Positions 33,658 to 42,677 are shown, counted from the stretch's first letter. The stretch: 64,000 nucleotides of DNA from Flavobacterium sp. KS-LB2 (GCF_036895565.1 NZ_CP145904.1:1116001-1180000); one strand, 5' to 3'. Notes: generated from the letters alone by a model not told the origin. Program-made: numbers and translations.

Positions 33658-34092
33658 TTATCTTATAGGGACTAAACCAAAAAGTTTTTGTTTGTAGGTA
33701 TTTTGAAAATAAATCATATAATTATAAATCAAATAATTTACTTCATAACCATAATCAATATTTGGATCATAATTGATTGTCATTTCATATAAATTTGGAC
33801 TGTAGCGCATGGGTTGTAACACTCGGCTATTCCACTCGGTAATGTAGAATTGATTTTTATTCTCTAAATAGCTTTGAGAATAATAGCCTCTTGGGTAAGC
33901 TCTAGAAATAAGCCACGTGCTAAAACCGGGATCAATAATAATTACTTCATATTCGAGCTCGTCATTGGCAATTCGCACAGTATCACCTTGAGTTGCAAGG
34001 GGCTTTTCAGTACTTGGAAAATTAGACTTTGAAGTGTTACAACTAAAAATAGAAACTAGAATAATTGCTAATAGATAAACACTATTTTTCAT
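33658..34092 (-). CDS. DUF6146-like lipoprotein
   Basis: 144 residues. The lipoprotein signal ends at Cys18 (I-F-S-C). A soluble domain rich in Tyr/Trp (E-Y-E-V-I-I-I-D-P-G, Y-P-R-G-Y-Y-S) follows, as in the DUF6146 family common in Flavobacteriaceae. A TAATTTTG -7 box lies at 34119-34126. Function unknown. Confidence 0.78.
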   Translation of the reverse strand: MKNSVYLLAIILVSIFSCNTSKSNFPSTEKPLATQGDTVRIANDELEYEVIIIDPGFSTWLISRAYPRGYYSQSYLENKNQFYITEWNSRVLQPMRYSPNLYEMTINYDPNIDYGYEVNYLIYNYMIYFQNTYKQKLFGLVPIR

Positions 34093-34154
34093 AATCAGAA
34101 AATTGAATATTAAATTTACAAAATTAAATGATTTGTTAGTATGGTTTTAACATA

Positions 34155-34187
34155 AAAAAATCACCCACGACGAGTAGATGATTTTTT
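34155..34187. terminator. Hairpin after the DUF937 gene
   Basis: AAAAAATCA (34155-34163) pairs with TGATTTTTT (34179-34187). It lies 20 bases past the DUF937 stop on the - strand. Confidence 0.55.
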
Positions 34188-34206
34188 AAAAATATTTTTA
34201 TTTTTA

Positions 34207-34770
34207 TTATTTTCCAAAAAGTTTGCCGAGTATGCTTCCTATTCCACCACCTTTTTTTGTTACGGCTGACATGGCATCACTGATATCTACTTTACCATCT
34301 GCATTTTGGTCTAAACCAAATTGACCTCCATATTTAGATATAGCATCCATTATGCCTGAATTCTGGGCACTATTACCAGAAATCGCCGCTATCACATCCG
34401 AAATTTGAAAACTACTATCATTAGGGTCTTTTGCTTTATTGACTAAAGAACCTAAAATTTGAGGAATTAAACTTCCTGCAACACCAGAGGCAGTTTCACT
34501 GTTTATACCAAATTTTTCACCTAAGCTTCCTGTAAGTTGTTCGGTGAGTTTTTGTACTACAGGATTTGAACTGTCTTGAGCATTGTTTCCTTGAAATAAA
34601 CCTGCAAGTTGATCTGCTCCGCCTTCTGAAACTATTTTTTGTAACCCAGAAAAAATTGAACTACTTGCCTCGGTCATAACTGCTTCATTTTGCTCGTTTG
34701 GAATCGCTTGGTTTTTAACAACTGATTCTACTCCAAACTGTTGTGCTAATTGTGTTAATTGTTCAAACAT
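34207..34770 (-). CDS. DUF937 protein with an EF-hand-like loop
   Basis: 187 residues, soluble, Gly/Ser/Ala-rich as DUF937 proteins are (G-S-L-I-P-Q-I-L-G-S-L-V-N-K). Near the C-terminus D-Q-N-A-D-G-K-V-D-I-S-D fits a calcium-binding EF-hand loop, then a Gly-rich tail. The loop is unusual for a bacterial cytoplasmic protein. Not in an operon. Role unknown. Confidence 0.8.
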   Translation of the reverse strand: MFEQLTQLAQQFGVESVVKNQAIPNEQNEAVMTEASSSIFSGLQKIVSEGGADQLAGLFQGNNAQDSSNPVVQKLTEQLTGSLGEKFGINSETASGVAGSLIPQILGSLVNKAKDPNDSSFQISDVIAAISGNSAQNSGIMDAISKYGGQFGLDQNADGKVDISDAMSAVTKKGGGIGSILGKLFGK

Positions 34771-34806
34771 GGAAAGTATTTTTTAAATTAGAAATCAAAT
34801 TTAACG

Positions 34807-34847
34807 AAAAAAGGGACTTATTAAACAAAGTTAATAAATCCCTTTTT
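34807..34847 (-). terminator. Terminator of serA
   Basis: The stem 34807-34824 pairs with 34831-34847 with one mismatch. On the - strand it follows the serA stop closely and has the T run needed. Confidence 0.75.
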
Positions 34848-34866
34848 ATTTATTTAGTCAAAAATA

Positions 34867-35817
34867 CTAGCCTAATATGCTAATAATTTGTGAAGCTAAT
34901 TCAGTACCAATTCTATCTTGAGCTTCTCCTGTTGCTGCTCCAATATGTGGAGTCAACGAGATTTTATGATTCATCAAAATAGCCATTTCAGGAGTTGGTT
35001 CGTTTTCAAAAACATCTAATCCTGCAAATAATACTTTTCCGCTGTCTAATGCTTTTACTAATGCCACTTCGTCAATAACACCACCACGAGCACAGTTTAC
35101 AATACCTACACCGTTTTTCATGATTGCCAATTCTTTCTCTCCAATGATGTAACCATCTTGAGCAGGAACGTGTAATGTGATGAAATCAGCTTCTTTGAAT
35201 ACAGATTCCAAAGATTGAGAAATGATAGTTGTAGTAATTGATTGTCCATCAAAAAATGCCACTGTAATATCAACTTGTGGGATAAAACTATCAGCAGCAA
35301 TTACTTTCATTCCTAAACCTAATGCCATTTTAGCGGTAGCCTGACCAATACGGCCAATTCCTACAACACCAAGCGTTTTTCCTCTTAATTCAACTCCGTT
35401 TGCATAGGCTTTTTTCAAACCTTCAAAGTTGGTGTCGCCTTCAAGAGGCATATTTCTGTTCGAATCATGCAAGAAACGAACACCAGAAAATAAATGTGCA
35501 AAAACTAATTCAGCCACTGATTCTGATGAAGAAGCTGGAGTGTTTATTACGTGAATTCCTTTGCTTTTAGCATAATCCACATCAATGTTATCCATTCCTA
35601 CACCACCACGACCTATAATTTTTAATCCTGGGCAAGCGTCGATGATGTCTTTACGAACTTTAGTCGCACTACGCACCAAAACTACACTTACATTATTTTC
35701 GTTTACAAAATTAGCTACTTGTTCTTGAGCTACTTTTGTAGTTATAACTTCAAATCCACCTTTTTCTAAAGCTAGAATTCCACTTTTTGAAATTCCATCG
35801 TTGGCTAATACTTTCAT
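34867..35817 (-). CDS. serA: D-3-phosphoglycerate dehydrogenase-type 2-hydroxyacid dehydrogenase
   Basis: First step of serine synthesis: 3-phosphoglycerate to 3-phosphohydroxypyruvate with NAD. 316 residues, the short form without an ACT domain. The Rossmann motif G-V-V-G-I-G-R-I-G-Q is visible. Catalytic Arg is in N-C-A-R-G-G and catalytic His in T-P-H-I-G-A-A-T, with Glu between them (E-N-E-P). Its neighbour upstream is serC, which makes the serA function much more likely than another hydroxyacid dehydrogenase. Confidence 0.93.
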   Translation of the reverse strand: MKVLANDGISKSGILALEKGGFEVITTKVAQEQVANFVNENNVSVVLVRSATKVRKDIIDACPGLKIIGRGGVGMDNIDVDYAKSKGIHVINTPASSSESVAELVFAHLFSGVRFLHDSNRNMPLEGDTNFEGLKKAYANGVELRGKTLGVVGIGRIGQATAKMALGLGMKVIAADSFIPQVDITVAFFDGQSITTTIISQSLESVFKEADFITLHVPAQDGYIIGEKELAIMKNGVGIVNCARGGVIDEVALVKALDSGKVLFAGLDVFENEPTPEMAILMNHKISLTPHIGAATGEAQDRIGTELASQIISILG

Positions 35818-35838
35818 TTGTATTTATTTGTTTATTCT

Positions 35839-35986
35839 GTTATTTGTTTAATCGTATTTTGGATAAAAAATAACTGAATTATTAATTAATTTGATTGTTG
35901 GTTTAAATAATTAAATCAACACGATATTGTTTTCTTGTTTTTTGGTTATTTCGATTAAACAAATAACCAAACTAACGATTAAACTT
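35839..35986. repeat. Inverted repeat spacer between serC and serA
   Basis: A perfect 16-bp inverted repeat (35839-35854 with 35952-35967) and a nested 11-bp hairpin (35941-35951 with 35961-35971) are present; CGATTAAAC occurs twice. Similar sequence recurs at 54471-54531. On the - strand no T run follows, so it is not a standard terminator. Confidence 0.65.
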
Positions 35987-37049
35987 TTGACTCTAATGCT
36001 TTCATTACATCAACTAATACTTGAACACTTTCCAATGGAAGTGCGTTGTACATTGAAGCTCTGTAACCGCCTACTGAACGATGTCCAGGTAAACCTGATA
36101 TTCCAGCTGCTTTCCACATTGTATCAAATGTTGCCGCATGTGCTTCATCATTTAATAAGAAAGTAGCATTCATGTTGGAACGGTCTTCAACAACTGCAGC
36201 CCCTTTGAATAATGGGTTTCTGTCTATTTCTGCATAAAGTAATGCCGCTTTAGCATTGTTTATTTTTTCAATAGCAGCAATTCCACCAAGGTTTTTCAAC
36301 CATTGTAATGTCAATAACGAAGCATAAACTGGAAAAACAGGAGGAGTATTATACATACTTTCTGCTTTGATATGTTTAGTGTAATCAAGCATGCTTGGGA
36401 TAATTCGATTGTTTTTTGCAAGAATTTCTTCTTTTACAACAACCAAAGTAGTTCCTGCCGGTCCCATATTTTTTTGAGCTCCAGCATAAATCAAATCAAA
36501 TTTAGAAAAATCCAATGCTCTTGAAAAGATATCAGAACTCATATCACATACAAGTGGCATATCAACTGATGGGAATTCCTTCATTTGTGTACCAAAAATG
36601 GTGTTGTTACTCGTACAATGAAAATAATCTGCATCTGCAGGTACGGTATATCCTTTTGGAATATGATTGTAATTTTGTTCTTTTGATGAAGCGACAACAA
36701 CTGTGTCTCCAAAAAGTTTCGCTTCTTTTATTGCGCCGGAAGCCCATGTTCCTGTATCAAGATAAGCTGCTTTTCCGCTTTCTTTCATTAAGTTATATGG
36801 GACCATCAAAAATTCTAAACTAGCTCCGCCAGCAAGAAATAATGCTTGGTATCCTTTGCCTTCAAGGCCTAAAAGTTCAATAACAATTGCTCTAGCTTCA
36901 TCCATTACGGCAACGAAGTCTTTGCTTCTATGCGAAATTTCTAAAAGTGATAATCCAGAGTCGTTAAAATTTAATATTGCTTGTGCTGATTTTTCAAAAA
37001 CTTCTTGTGGTAAAATACAAGGTCCTGCGCTGTAGTTGTGTTTTTTCAT
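35979..37049 (-). CDS. serC: Phosphoserine aminotransferase
   Basis: Second step of serine synthesis (and of pyridoxal phosphate synthesis in some bacteria), 356 residues from the ATG at 37049. Y-S-A-G-P-C-I-L-P at the start and G-G-A-S-L-E-F are class-V aminotransferase motifs. PLP Lys193 lies in A-G-A-Q-K-N-M-G-P-A-G. R-S-V-G-G-Y-R-A-S-M-Y-N is the C-terminal SerC signature. A 161-base spacer separates it from serA on the same strand. Confidence 0.96.
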   Translation of the reverse strand: MKKHNYSAGPCILPQEVFEKSAQAILNFNDSGLSLLEISHRSKDFVAVMDEARAIVIELLGLEGKGYQALFLAGGASLEFLMVPYNLMKESGKAAYLDTGTWASGAIKEAKLFGDTVVVASSKEQNYNHIPKGYTVPADADYFHCTSNNTIFGTQMKEFPSVDMPLVCDMSSDIFSRALDFSKFDLIYAGAQKNMGPAGTTLVVVKEEILAKNNRIIPSMLDYTKHIKAESMYNTPPVFPVYASLLTLQWLKNLGGIAAIEKINNAKAALLYAEIDRNPLFKGAAVVEDRSNMNATFLLNDEAHAATFDTMWKAAGISGLPGHRSVGGYRASMYNALPLESVQVLVDVMKALESKV

Positions 37050-37142
37050 GGTGTAGTTTAAGTCCAAAAAATTAAAGTGCAAATTTCGGGAATAGGAATT
37101 TAAAAGGCGCTAAATAATTCGAAATAATTAAACATATTTCTA

Positions 37143-38201
37143 CTATGTTGTTAACAAAAACGAAATAGTATCTATGTTATCTGCGTAATTCCACAATTTA
37201 GGTTTTTGAGTTTGCCCAAAATCAATACTGCCCTCTATAAGATTGTTACTTACGATGCACTGAATTTGCTCATTTTCTGATATCAATCTAGTTTTTAAAT
37301 CATTGATATCATCATAAAATTCATAAAACACACTAGAGATAGGTGAGGCATGACTTTTATCTTCTTTTATTGTTAAGAAACCATTGTCTAATAGTTTAAA
37401 ATTACTCATCAGGAAAACGGCCTTGTTATAATCATAATTATTAGCATATTTTTCATAATGTATCACATCTTGGTATTCAAATATTGCTTCAAAAAAAGCA
37501 TCAAACACGTATCCTTTTGGGACGAAAAGTTTAGAAACATTGCGACAGCCCAATCCAAAATATCGGAAGATATCTTCCCCTAAAGCGGTTAGCTGCTCTT
37601 TGGTTTCTTTGCCAGTTAAAACAGCAATTGAGTTTCTGCTTTTTCGAATAATAGAGGGTTTGTCTTTAAAATAGTATTCAAAATAACGCGCCGTATTATT
37701 ACTTCCGGTTGCTATTACGGCATCAAAGTTTTCTAATTTTCCTTCTACAAAAGTGATGTTTTTGGCTAATTCAGAATCAATTGCAATGATGTATTTTGCT
37801 AAAAAAGGCAGTAAATGTTGGTCATTTGAGGATGTTTTTACCAATACATTATTACCTGTAATTAAAACCGAAAGAAAGTCATGAAAACCCACTAACGGAA
37901 TATTTCCAGCAAGAATTAAAGCGATGTTTTTAGGTTCTTTTATTTGAAAATCATAAGCCGAAAGCCATTGATTTAAGTTTTCTACAGTCAATGCTTCGGC
38001 CCAAGATTGTACCGCAAAATATACTTGTTCTGGAGTATACCATCCATTATGTGATTGAGATAATTTTATTAATTCGATAAAATCGTCAAAAAACACATCG
38101 TTGTGCAAAACACCTGAATTTTTAATGGTATGGTCTTCGGAAAATTGACTTAAGAATTTTCCTAATTCAACAAAAACACTTTTTTTTGTTTCTAATGTCA
38201 T
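37143..38201 (-). CDS. LuxC-type acyl-CoA reductase
   Basis: 352 residues of the acyl-CoA reductase (LuxC) family, which reduces acyl-CoA or acyl groups to aldehydes with NADPH. L-A-G-N-I-P-L-V-G-F-H-D, T-S-S-N-D-Q and F-G-L-G-C-R-N-V-S-K (with the probable catalytic Cys) are visible. It is transcribed divergently from a ferredoxin across an interlocked pair of promoters. No luciferase or fatty-acid gene is near, so the substrate is open. Confidence 0.87.
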   Translation of the reverse strand: MTLETKKSVFVELGKFLSQFSEDHTIKNSGVLHNDVFFDDFIELIKLSQSHNGWYTPEQVYFAVQSWAEALTVENLNQWLSAYDFQIKEPKNIALILAGNIPLVGFHDFLSVLITGNNVLVKTSSNDQHLLPFLAKYIIAIDSELAKNITFVEGKLENFDAVIATGSNNTARYFEYYFKDKPSIIRKSRNSIAVLTGKETKEQLTALGEDIFRYFGLGCRNVSKLFVPKGYVFDAFFEAIFEYQDVIHYEKYANNYDYNKAVFLMSNFKLLDNGFLTIKEDKSHASPISSVFYEFYDDINDLKTRLISENEQIQCIVSNNLIEGSIDFGQTQKPKLWNYADNIDTISFLLTT

Positions 38202-38205
38202 AATG

Positions 38206-38237
38206 TTTGCTTATGAATAGTTTTGATTGTAATTTTG
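38206..38237 (+). promoter_or_regulatory. Promoter of the ferredoxin gene
   Basis: TTTG (38206-38209), a 20-base spacer, then TAATTTTG (38230-38237): a full Bacteroidota promoter match. The leader would be about 95 bases and contains the ATGTCAAA hairpin. Confidence 0.65.
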
Positions 38238-38239
38238 TA

Positions 38240-38271
38240 CAAAAATAAGCATAAATATGTCGAAAGTCAAA
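38240..38271 (-). promoter_or_regulatory. Promoter of the acyl-CoA reductase gene
   Basis: On the - strand TTTG (38271-38268), a 20-base spacer, then TATTTTTG (38247-38240). Its -7 box is only two bases from the opposing -7 box, so the two promoters are back to back and probably compete. Confidence 0.65.
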
Positions 38272-38277
38272 AGTCCT

Positions 38278-38307
38278 AATGTCAAAAGAATTTTGGCATT
38301 TGACATT
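38278..38307 (+). promoter_or_regulatory. Inverted repeat in the ferredoxin 5' leader
   Basis: AATGTCAAA (38278-38286) pairs with TTTGACATT (38299-38307), 9 bp with a 12-base loop, 30 bases before the start. It may be a binding site or an RNA hairpin; it also belongs to the AT-rich micro-repeat type seen elsewhere. Confidence 0.4.
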
Positions 38308-38336
38308 CGATATTAAGACTTTAAAACTATAGAAAA

Positions 38337-38687
38337 ATGGCAATTATTATAACAGACGAATGTATCAACTGTGGTGCTTGTGAACCAGAGTGCCCAAATA
38401 CAGCAATATATGAAGGTGCAGATGATTGGAGATATAAAGATGGAACAAAACTTACAGGGAAAGTAGTTTTGCCTGATGGTACCGAAGTTGATTCTGATGA
38501 AGCTCAAACTCCAATTTCTGATGAGGTGTATTACATCGTCCCAGGAAAATGTACGGAATGTAAAGGTTTTCACGATGAACCACAATGTGCTGCAGTTTGT
38601 CCTGTAGACTGTTGTATTCCAGATGATAACCACGTTGAAAGTGAAGAAACATTGTTAAATAGGCAAGCATTTTTGCACAACGAATAA
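38337..38687 (+). CDS. 4Fe-4S dicluster ferredoxin
   Basis: Small electron carrier, 116 residues. First cluster motif Cys9-x2-Cys12-x2-Cys15-x3-Cys19-Pro. Second set: Cys72, Cys75, Cys84 and Cys88-Pro, with an 8-residue insertion, plus Cys92. This YfhL-like spacing is common in Bacteroidota. Divergent pairing with acyl-CoA reductase suggests a redox link, but that is inference. Confidence 0.94.
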   Translation: MAIIITDECINCGACEPECPNTAIYEGADDWRYKDGTKLTGKVVLPDGTEVDSDEAQTPISDEVYYIVPGKCTECKGFHDEPQCAAVCPVDCCIPDDNHVESEETLLNRQAFLHNE

Positions 38688-38703
38688 AAATAAAATTTAA
38701 TCT

Positions 38704-38738
38704 AAAAAAAATCCTGAGCTATAACTCAGGATTTTTTT
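38704..38738. terminator. Bidirectional terminator after the ferredoxin
   Basis: ATCCTGAG (38711-38718) pairs with CTCAGGAT (38725-38732), with A and T runs on the flanks. Confidence 0.9.
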
Positions 38739-38756
38739 GTTGTATTTCGTAATAGA

Positions 38757-39293
38757 TTATTTTTTGATAATTACAAAAGTCTCTACCGTAATCTTGTCTG
38801 TTTTTTCATCATAGGATTCAAGAACTAAATTGCCATTCGCATCAAAGTAACCGTAGGAAGTTTTGTTTTTTGAACTATAGATGTAGTTGTTGTTTGATGT
38901 TTTTCTCAAAACTGCTGCTTTTTGTTCGTTAGGTTGGTAGATAGTATAGCCACTTTCTGCCAATTTAACTTGATATTTTTGTCCGTTTAAATAATAATAT
39001 GCGGATCGATCTACGTCAACAATATTAGTAACTCCATCAGCAGTAATGGTAGTAATTGCAGTAACTTCAACGGGTGTTTCTTTGGTTTCTTTGTTCAAAG
39101 CATTAGATTCAGCGTCTTTCAATTCAATTTTTTGAATTTCTTTTACTTCTTGAGTTTTAATTGATTTTTTTTGACCATCAGAATTTTTCACAGTAGTAAC
39201 TGTTGTTTTTACTTCCGATTTAACATTTTTATTCTGAGCTTGACTATTTATCGAAAATAGAAAAACAATCATTCCAAGGATTATAGTTTTCAT
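38757..39293 (-). CDS. Secreted protein of unknown function
   Basis: 178 residues. A signal peptide ends S-Q-A-Q, so the protein is periplasmic or outer-membrane associated. Thr/Lys/Val-rich N-terminal half; the C-terminal half has Tyr-rich short strands (S-A-Y-Y-Y-L-N-G-Q-K-Y, Y-I-Y-S-S-K-N). No domain recognised. Single gene. Confidence 0.75.
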   Translation of the reverse strand: MKTIILGMIVFLFSINSQAQNKNVKSEVKTTVTTVKNSDGQKKSIKTQEVKEIQKIELKDAESNALNKETKETPVEVTAITTITADGVTNIVDVDRSAYYYLNGQKYQVKLAESGYTIYQPNEQKAAVLRKTSNNNYIYSSKNKTSYGYFDANGNLVLESYDEKTDKITVETFVIIKK

Positions 39294-39404
39294 ACGATTT
39301 GATTTAAAATTAATAATAAGTAAATTTACAATCGTTTGAAAGAGTAGTTGTTATGTAATTATCATAAAAAATTACATAATTTACACAAAGCGTATGAGAG
39401 TGTT

Positions 39405-39539
39405 TTATTTTCTTTTTGCAACAATTACATAGGTATCATACGCATAGGTTTTTCTATCGATTGTTTGGATGATTTCAAAGTTATCTAAATATAAAAACAA
39501 TAGTATTTTGTTTAAAGTAAAGACGTAGCTGTAGAAAAA
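39405..39539 (-). pseudogene. C-terminal remnant of a methyltransferase-like gene
   Basis: A 44-codon open stretch to TAA has no start codon. It reads as a convincing protein end (D-N-F-E-I-I-Q-T-I-D-R-K-T-Y-A, then D-T-Y-V-I-V-A-K-R-K), similar in style to class I SAM methyltransferase C-termini. An in-frame TGA lies just upstream (39540-39542). Further upstream on the same strand another open stretch (to about 39660, containing Q-Q-L-E-N-N-F-I-I-E-F-Y) lies in a different frame. This suggests a decayed gene broken by stops and frameshifts. Confidence 0.45.
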
Positions 39540-39678
39540 TCATCTGCAATTATTTTTTTTATCATTTTTCAAGGTATGATATTGGGCGGTCAATTGCAGC
39601 ATAAAATTCTATGATGAAGTTATTTTCAAGTTGTTGGAGTGAGATAATGACTAAATTCTGGGAGAATAAACAAAATAA

Positions 39679-39712
39679 AAAAAGGGCTATCTTTCGAAAG
39701 ATAGCCCTTTTT
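39679..39712 (-). terminator. Terminator of the TonB-dependent receptor
   Basis: A near-perfect 17-bp palindrome centred at 39695/39696 (GGGCTATCTTTC with GAAAGATAGCCC) and flanking A/T runs lie 18 bases past the receptor stop. Confidence 0.9.
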
Positions 39713-39730
39713 GAGTATTCAATAAATGAA

Positions 39731-42379
39731 TTAGAATTTATAGTTTAAAGATAAATTAAACATAGTTCCTAATTGGCTAAAGTGATATCCATCATACGTC
39801 ATTTGAGAATAACGTTGGTTGAAAGTAATCAAGTTAGATTGATTTTTTACTTGAGCAGGGTCATTTAAAATAGCTGTTCCTGCTGCATTTTCTGCTTTGA
39901 AATTCCATTCAGGAAGTACATTTAATAAGTTGTTTACATTCAATGCCAAAGTTAATTTTTCAGTAGCAGAGAAAGTAATTCCTAAATCGGTAACAATTTT
40001 AGGAGTGAATTCAGTTCTTAAGTTAGCATCTAAACCAGCTTGTTTAAATGTAGATTTTCCAAAATAAGTGTTGTTTAAAGAGAAACCTAATTTTCCTATT
40101 TCGTAATTAGCTCCTAAGATCCATTTTGTTTCGGGTCTAGAAGTAAACATTAAAGCTTCAAGTGTTGGGCTAAAGTTATTTTTTTTAACAGGAGAGATTC
40201 TTTCATTTTGAAAAGTAATATTTCCAGATAAATTGAAACCTAGTTTTCCTTCTCCAATAAGTATGTTGTTGTAGTTAGCTACTACATCTAGTCCAGCAGT
40301 TCTAGTGTCAAATGAGTTTTCAAACCAAGCTACATCTCCAAAAACAGTTGGTGTAATATCTCCTAAAACGATTCTGTCTTCCACTTTGATGTTATAATAA
40401 TCTATTGTGAAATTAAAGTTTTTAGAGGGTTTTGCTCCAATTCCAATAGTGATATTAGTTGATTTCTCTGCATCTAAAGGATCAATTCCTAACTGGCGTG
40501 CTTGTGGAGATACATTATTGATAATTCCACTAACTTGAATTCCTTCTCCTGGAACGAATGAGTATTGTGATTTTTGAGTATAAATTTGGTGTAATGTAGG
40601 TGCTCTAAATCCAGTAGAAATAGATCCTCTTAGTGTAATTTTGTCATCTAAAAATTTATATCTAGAACTTAATTTCCAAATTGTAGCTCCGCCAAAATCG
40701 CTATAATCTTCATAACGAACAGTACCATTTACTAAGAAATCTTCGGTGATATCATATGCAAGATCAAAATATGCACCAATGTTATAACGATTCCATTTTC
40801 CTGAATTCTCAGGTCTGTTGCCTGCAAATGAATCAGCTCCAATTCCATCCCAAGAACCTTTGTCTCCTTCTGTTACTTCAAAAGTTTCTGTTCTGATTTC
40901 AGATCCAAAACCAATACTGATTTTATCTGATAATACTTTAGATATGTCTAAATTCCCTACAACATGGTTGAAAGAAGTTCCTCCTGGTTTAAAAGAGATT
41001 TGACTATTTTCTAAATAAACGTTATTCCCATCAGCATCTTGAATGTCAGATCTGTTAAAAGAGTTGTCAACTGAATAAGTTTGTGTATTCCCGCCTACAG
41101 TTATGCCGGCGTCAGTATTCCATTCATTTTTAGTAGATTTATATCCTAAAGTAGCATTGTAATCATTCAAGTCTCCCGTAAATGTTGGTACATAGCCTAA
41201 ATATGAAGCAGGAGTTCCATCACCAAAGAAGTCTTTTAAGAAAGGATAATCTGCTAAAGTTCTCCAATATGGAGTTCTGTAGTTAGCATATGAGTTTACT
41301 TTTTTGTAAACATAAGCAGCATTGTAGTATAATAATGTTTCATCAGATAAGCTAAATCCACCGTTTACCAAGAATTTAGCAGCTGCAGTTTCTGGAGATC
41401 CATTGATGTTTCCTGCGTCTGGTTTTTTAGCTAGGAAAGCTTGAACATCAGAAAGTGAAGCTCCAAAATCTCCTGCTTCACCAGCAGCGTCTACAGTTCC
41501 AGGTCTATTGGATAGGTTTACCTTAGAAAAATCAACTGTGTAATTTACAAAACCTTTTTCTCCTACAGTAGAACCGTTATTCATGCTTACTCCTAACATT
41601 TCGCCATCACCTTCAGAAGTTATTCCACTTCTTACAGTTACAGATCCACCGTTTGTATTCTTTTTCAAAATGATGTTCATAACTCCTGCAATCGCATCAG
41701 AACCGTATTGAGCAGATGCGCCATCACGAAGAATCTCTACTCTTTCGATAGCATCTGTAGGAATTGCAGAGATATCAGAACCTGTTTCTCCACGTCCCGG
41801 AGACGTTTGTACATATAACAATGAACTTAAGTTTTTACGCTTTCCGTTGATTAATATTAAAGTTCTACTTGGCCCCATGTTTCTGATTTCATAAGGATCC
41901 AATAATGAAGTCGCATCATTCACAGGAGTTTGAACCGTGTTGAAAGATGGAATTTTGTACTGTAATGCTTTGTCAAATGATGCTTGTCCAGTTGACGTCA
42001 AATCTTTTGAAGACAATACATCAATAGGCAAAGCTGATGTTGTATTGCTTCTTGGTGCCGTTCTGGTTCCTGTAACTACAACTTCGTCTAAGTTTTGTCC
42101 TCCTTCTTCTGATAGGACTACATTAATAACAGCAGCTGTAGCTGCTTTTTCTAATTTAGAAAACCCTACATAACTAAAAACTAAAGTAGCACCTTCTTTC
42201 ACTTTTATCTTGTATACTCCATCCATGTCAGTGGAAACTCCATTTTGAGTTCCTTTTTCAATAATGTTTACACCAGGCAATGGATTGCCGGTGTTGTCTT
42301 TAACGACTCCTGACACCTCTTTTTGTGCGAAGAGAAACGAGACGTTAAGCAGAAATAATAATAATGCAAATTTTTTCAT
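39731..42379 (-). CDS. TonB-dependent outer-membrane receptor with carboxypeptidase-regulatory-like domain
   Basis: 882 residues from the ATG at 42379, the start of a normal signal peptide (ends L-F-A-Q); the longer reading adds 21 residues before it. A CarboxypepD_reg-like domain (about 22-95) precedes L-D-E-V-V-V-T-G-T-R. The plug follows (R-I-L-R-D-G-A-S-A-Q-Y-G-S-D-A-I-A-G-V), then a barrel ending L-N-Y-K-F. No SusD is adjacent and the T-G-T-R form is that of siderophore/vitamin-type receptors, so a non-glycan ligand is possible. Ligand unknown. Single gene. Confidence 0.93.
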   Translation of the reverse strand: MKKFALLLFLLNVSFLFAQKEVSGVVKDNTGNPLPGVNIIEKGTQNGVSTDMDGVYKIKVKEGATLVFSYVGFSKLEKAATAAVINVVLSEEGGQNLDEVVVTGTRTAPRSNTTSALPIDVLSSKDLTSTGQASFDKALQYKIPSFNTVQTPVNDATSLLDPYEIRNMGPSRTLILINGKRKNLSSLLYVQTSPGRGETGSDISAIPTDAIERVEILRDGASAQYGSDAIAGVMNIILKKNTNGGSVTVRSGITSEGDGEMLGVSMNNGSTVGEKGFVNYTVDFSKVNLSNRPGTVDAAGEAGDFGASLSDVQAFLAKKPDAGNINGSPETAAAKFLVNGGFSLSDETLLYYNAAYVYKKVNSYANYRTPYWRTLADYPFLKDFFGDGTPASYLGYVPTFTGDLNDYNATLGYKSTKNEWNTDAGITVGGNTQTYSVDNSFNRSDIQDADGNNVYLENSQISFKPGGTSFNHVVGNLDISKVLSDKISIGFGSEIRTETFEVTEGDKGSWDGIGADSFAGNRPENSGKWNRYNIGAYFDLAYDITEDFLVNGTVRYEDYSDFGGATIWKLSSRYKFLDDKITLRGSISTGFRAPTLHQIYTQKSQYSFVPGEGIQVSGIINNVSPQARQLGIDPLDAEKSTNITIGIGAKPSKNFNFTIDYYNIKVEDRIVLGDITPTVFGDVAWFENSFDTRTAGLDVVANYNNILIGEGKLGFNLSGNITFQNERISPVKKNNFSPTLEALMFTSRPETKWILGANYEIGKLGFSLNNTYFGKSTFKQAGLDANLRTEFTPKIVTDLGITFSATEKLTLALNVNNLLNVLPEWNFKAENAAGTAILNDPAQVKNQSNLITFNQRYSQMTYDGYHFSQLGTMFNLSLNYKF

Positions 42380-42677
42380 AATAAGTTGTGTTTGGTTTGT
42401 GTTTTGTTTTAAATCCTTTGCAATATATATTTTTTTTAACAAAATATTAGTACATCGTTTAATTTTTTATAAAAAACATATTAGGCCTATTTTAAACTGC
42501 ATTTTTTACTTATTTAAACATTTTTAAAATGGTATATTTGCAAACTTTTACAGTAAACGGTAAAGTTTTAACTTGCAACGGTTATTGAAAAAGAAACGGT
42601 CGTAAAATCTCAATCGTTTTGTTTTAAAACAATAAGATTGCGATACAATATTCTATTAAAATAAATATTATCTACAT
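42380..42677. promoter_or_regulatory. Divergent region between the TonB receptor and ychF
   Basis: 298 bases, no gene. TATATTTG (42533-42540, +) is a good -7 box for ychF, with a weak -33. The receptor promoter could not be located. Confidence 0.4.

Larger units (their letters stand above)
39294..39730. other. 437-base gap without an intact gene
   Basis: It contains the methyltransferase-like remnant, the imperfect palindrome ATGTAATTATCATAAAAAAT near 39352, and the terminator of the TonB receptor (39679-39712). No other feature is supported. Confidence 0.6.

Noticed and set aside
35839..35986. CRISPR-like or riboswitch structure between serC and serA
   Set aside because: Repeats are two imperfect units with inverted symmetry, with no regular spacers; no known riboswitch core was seen.
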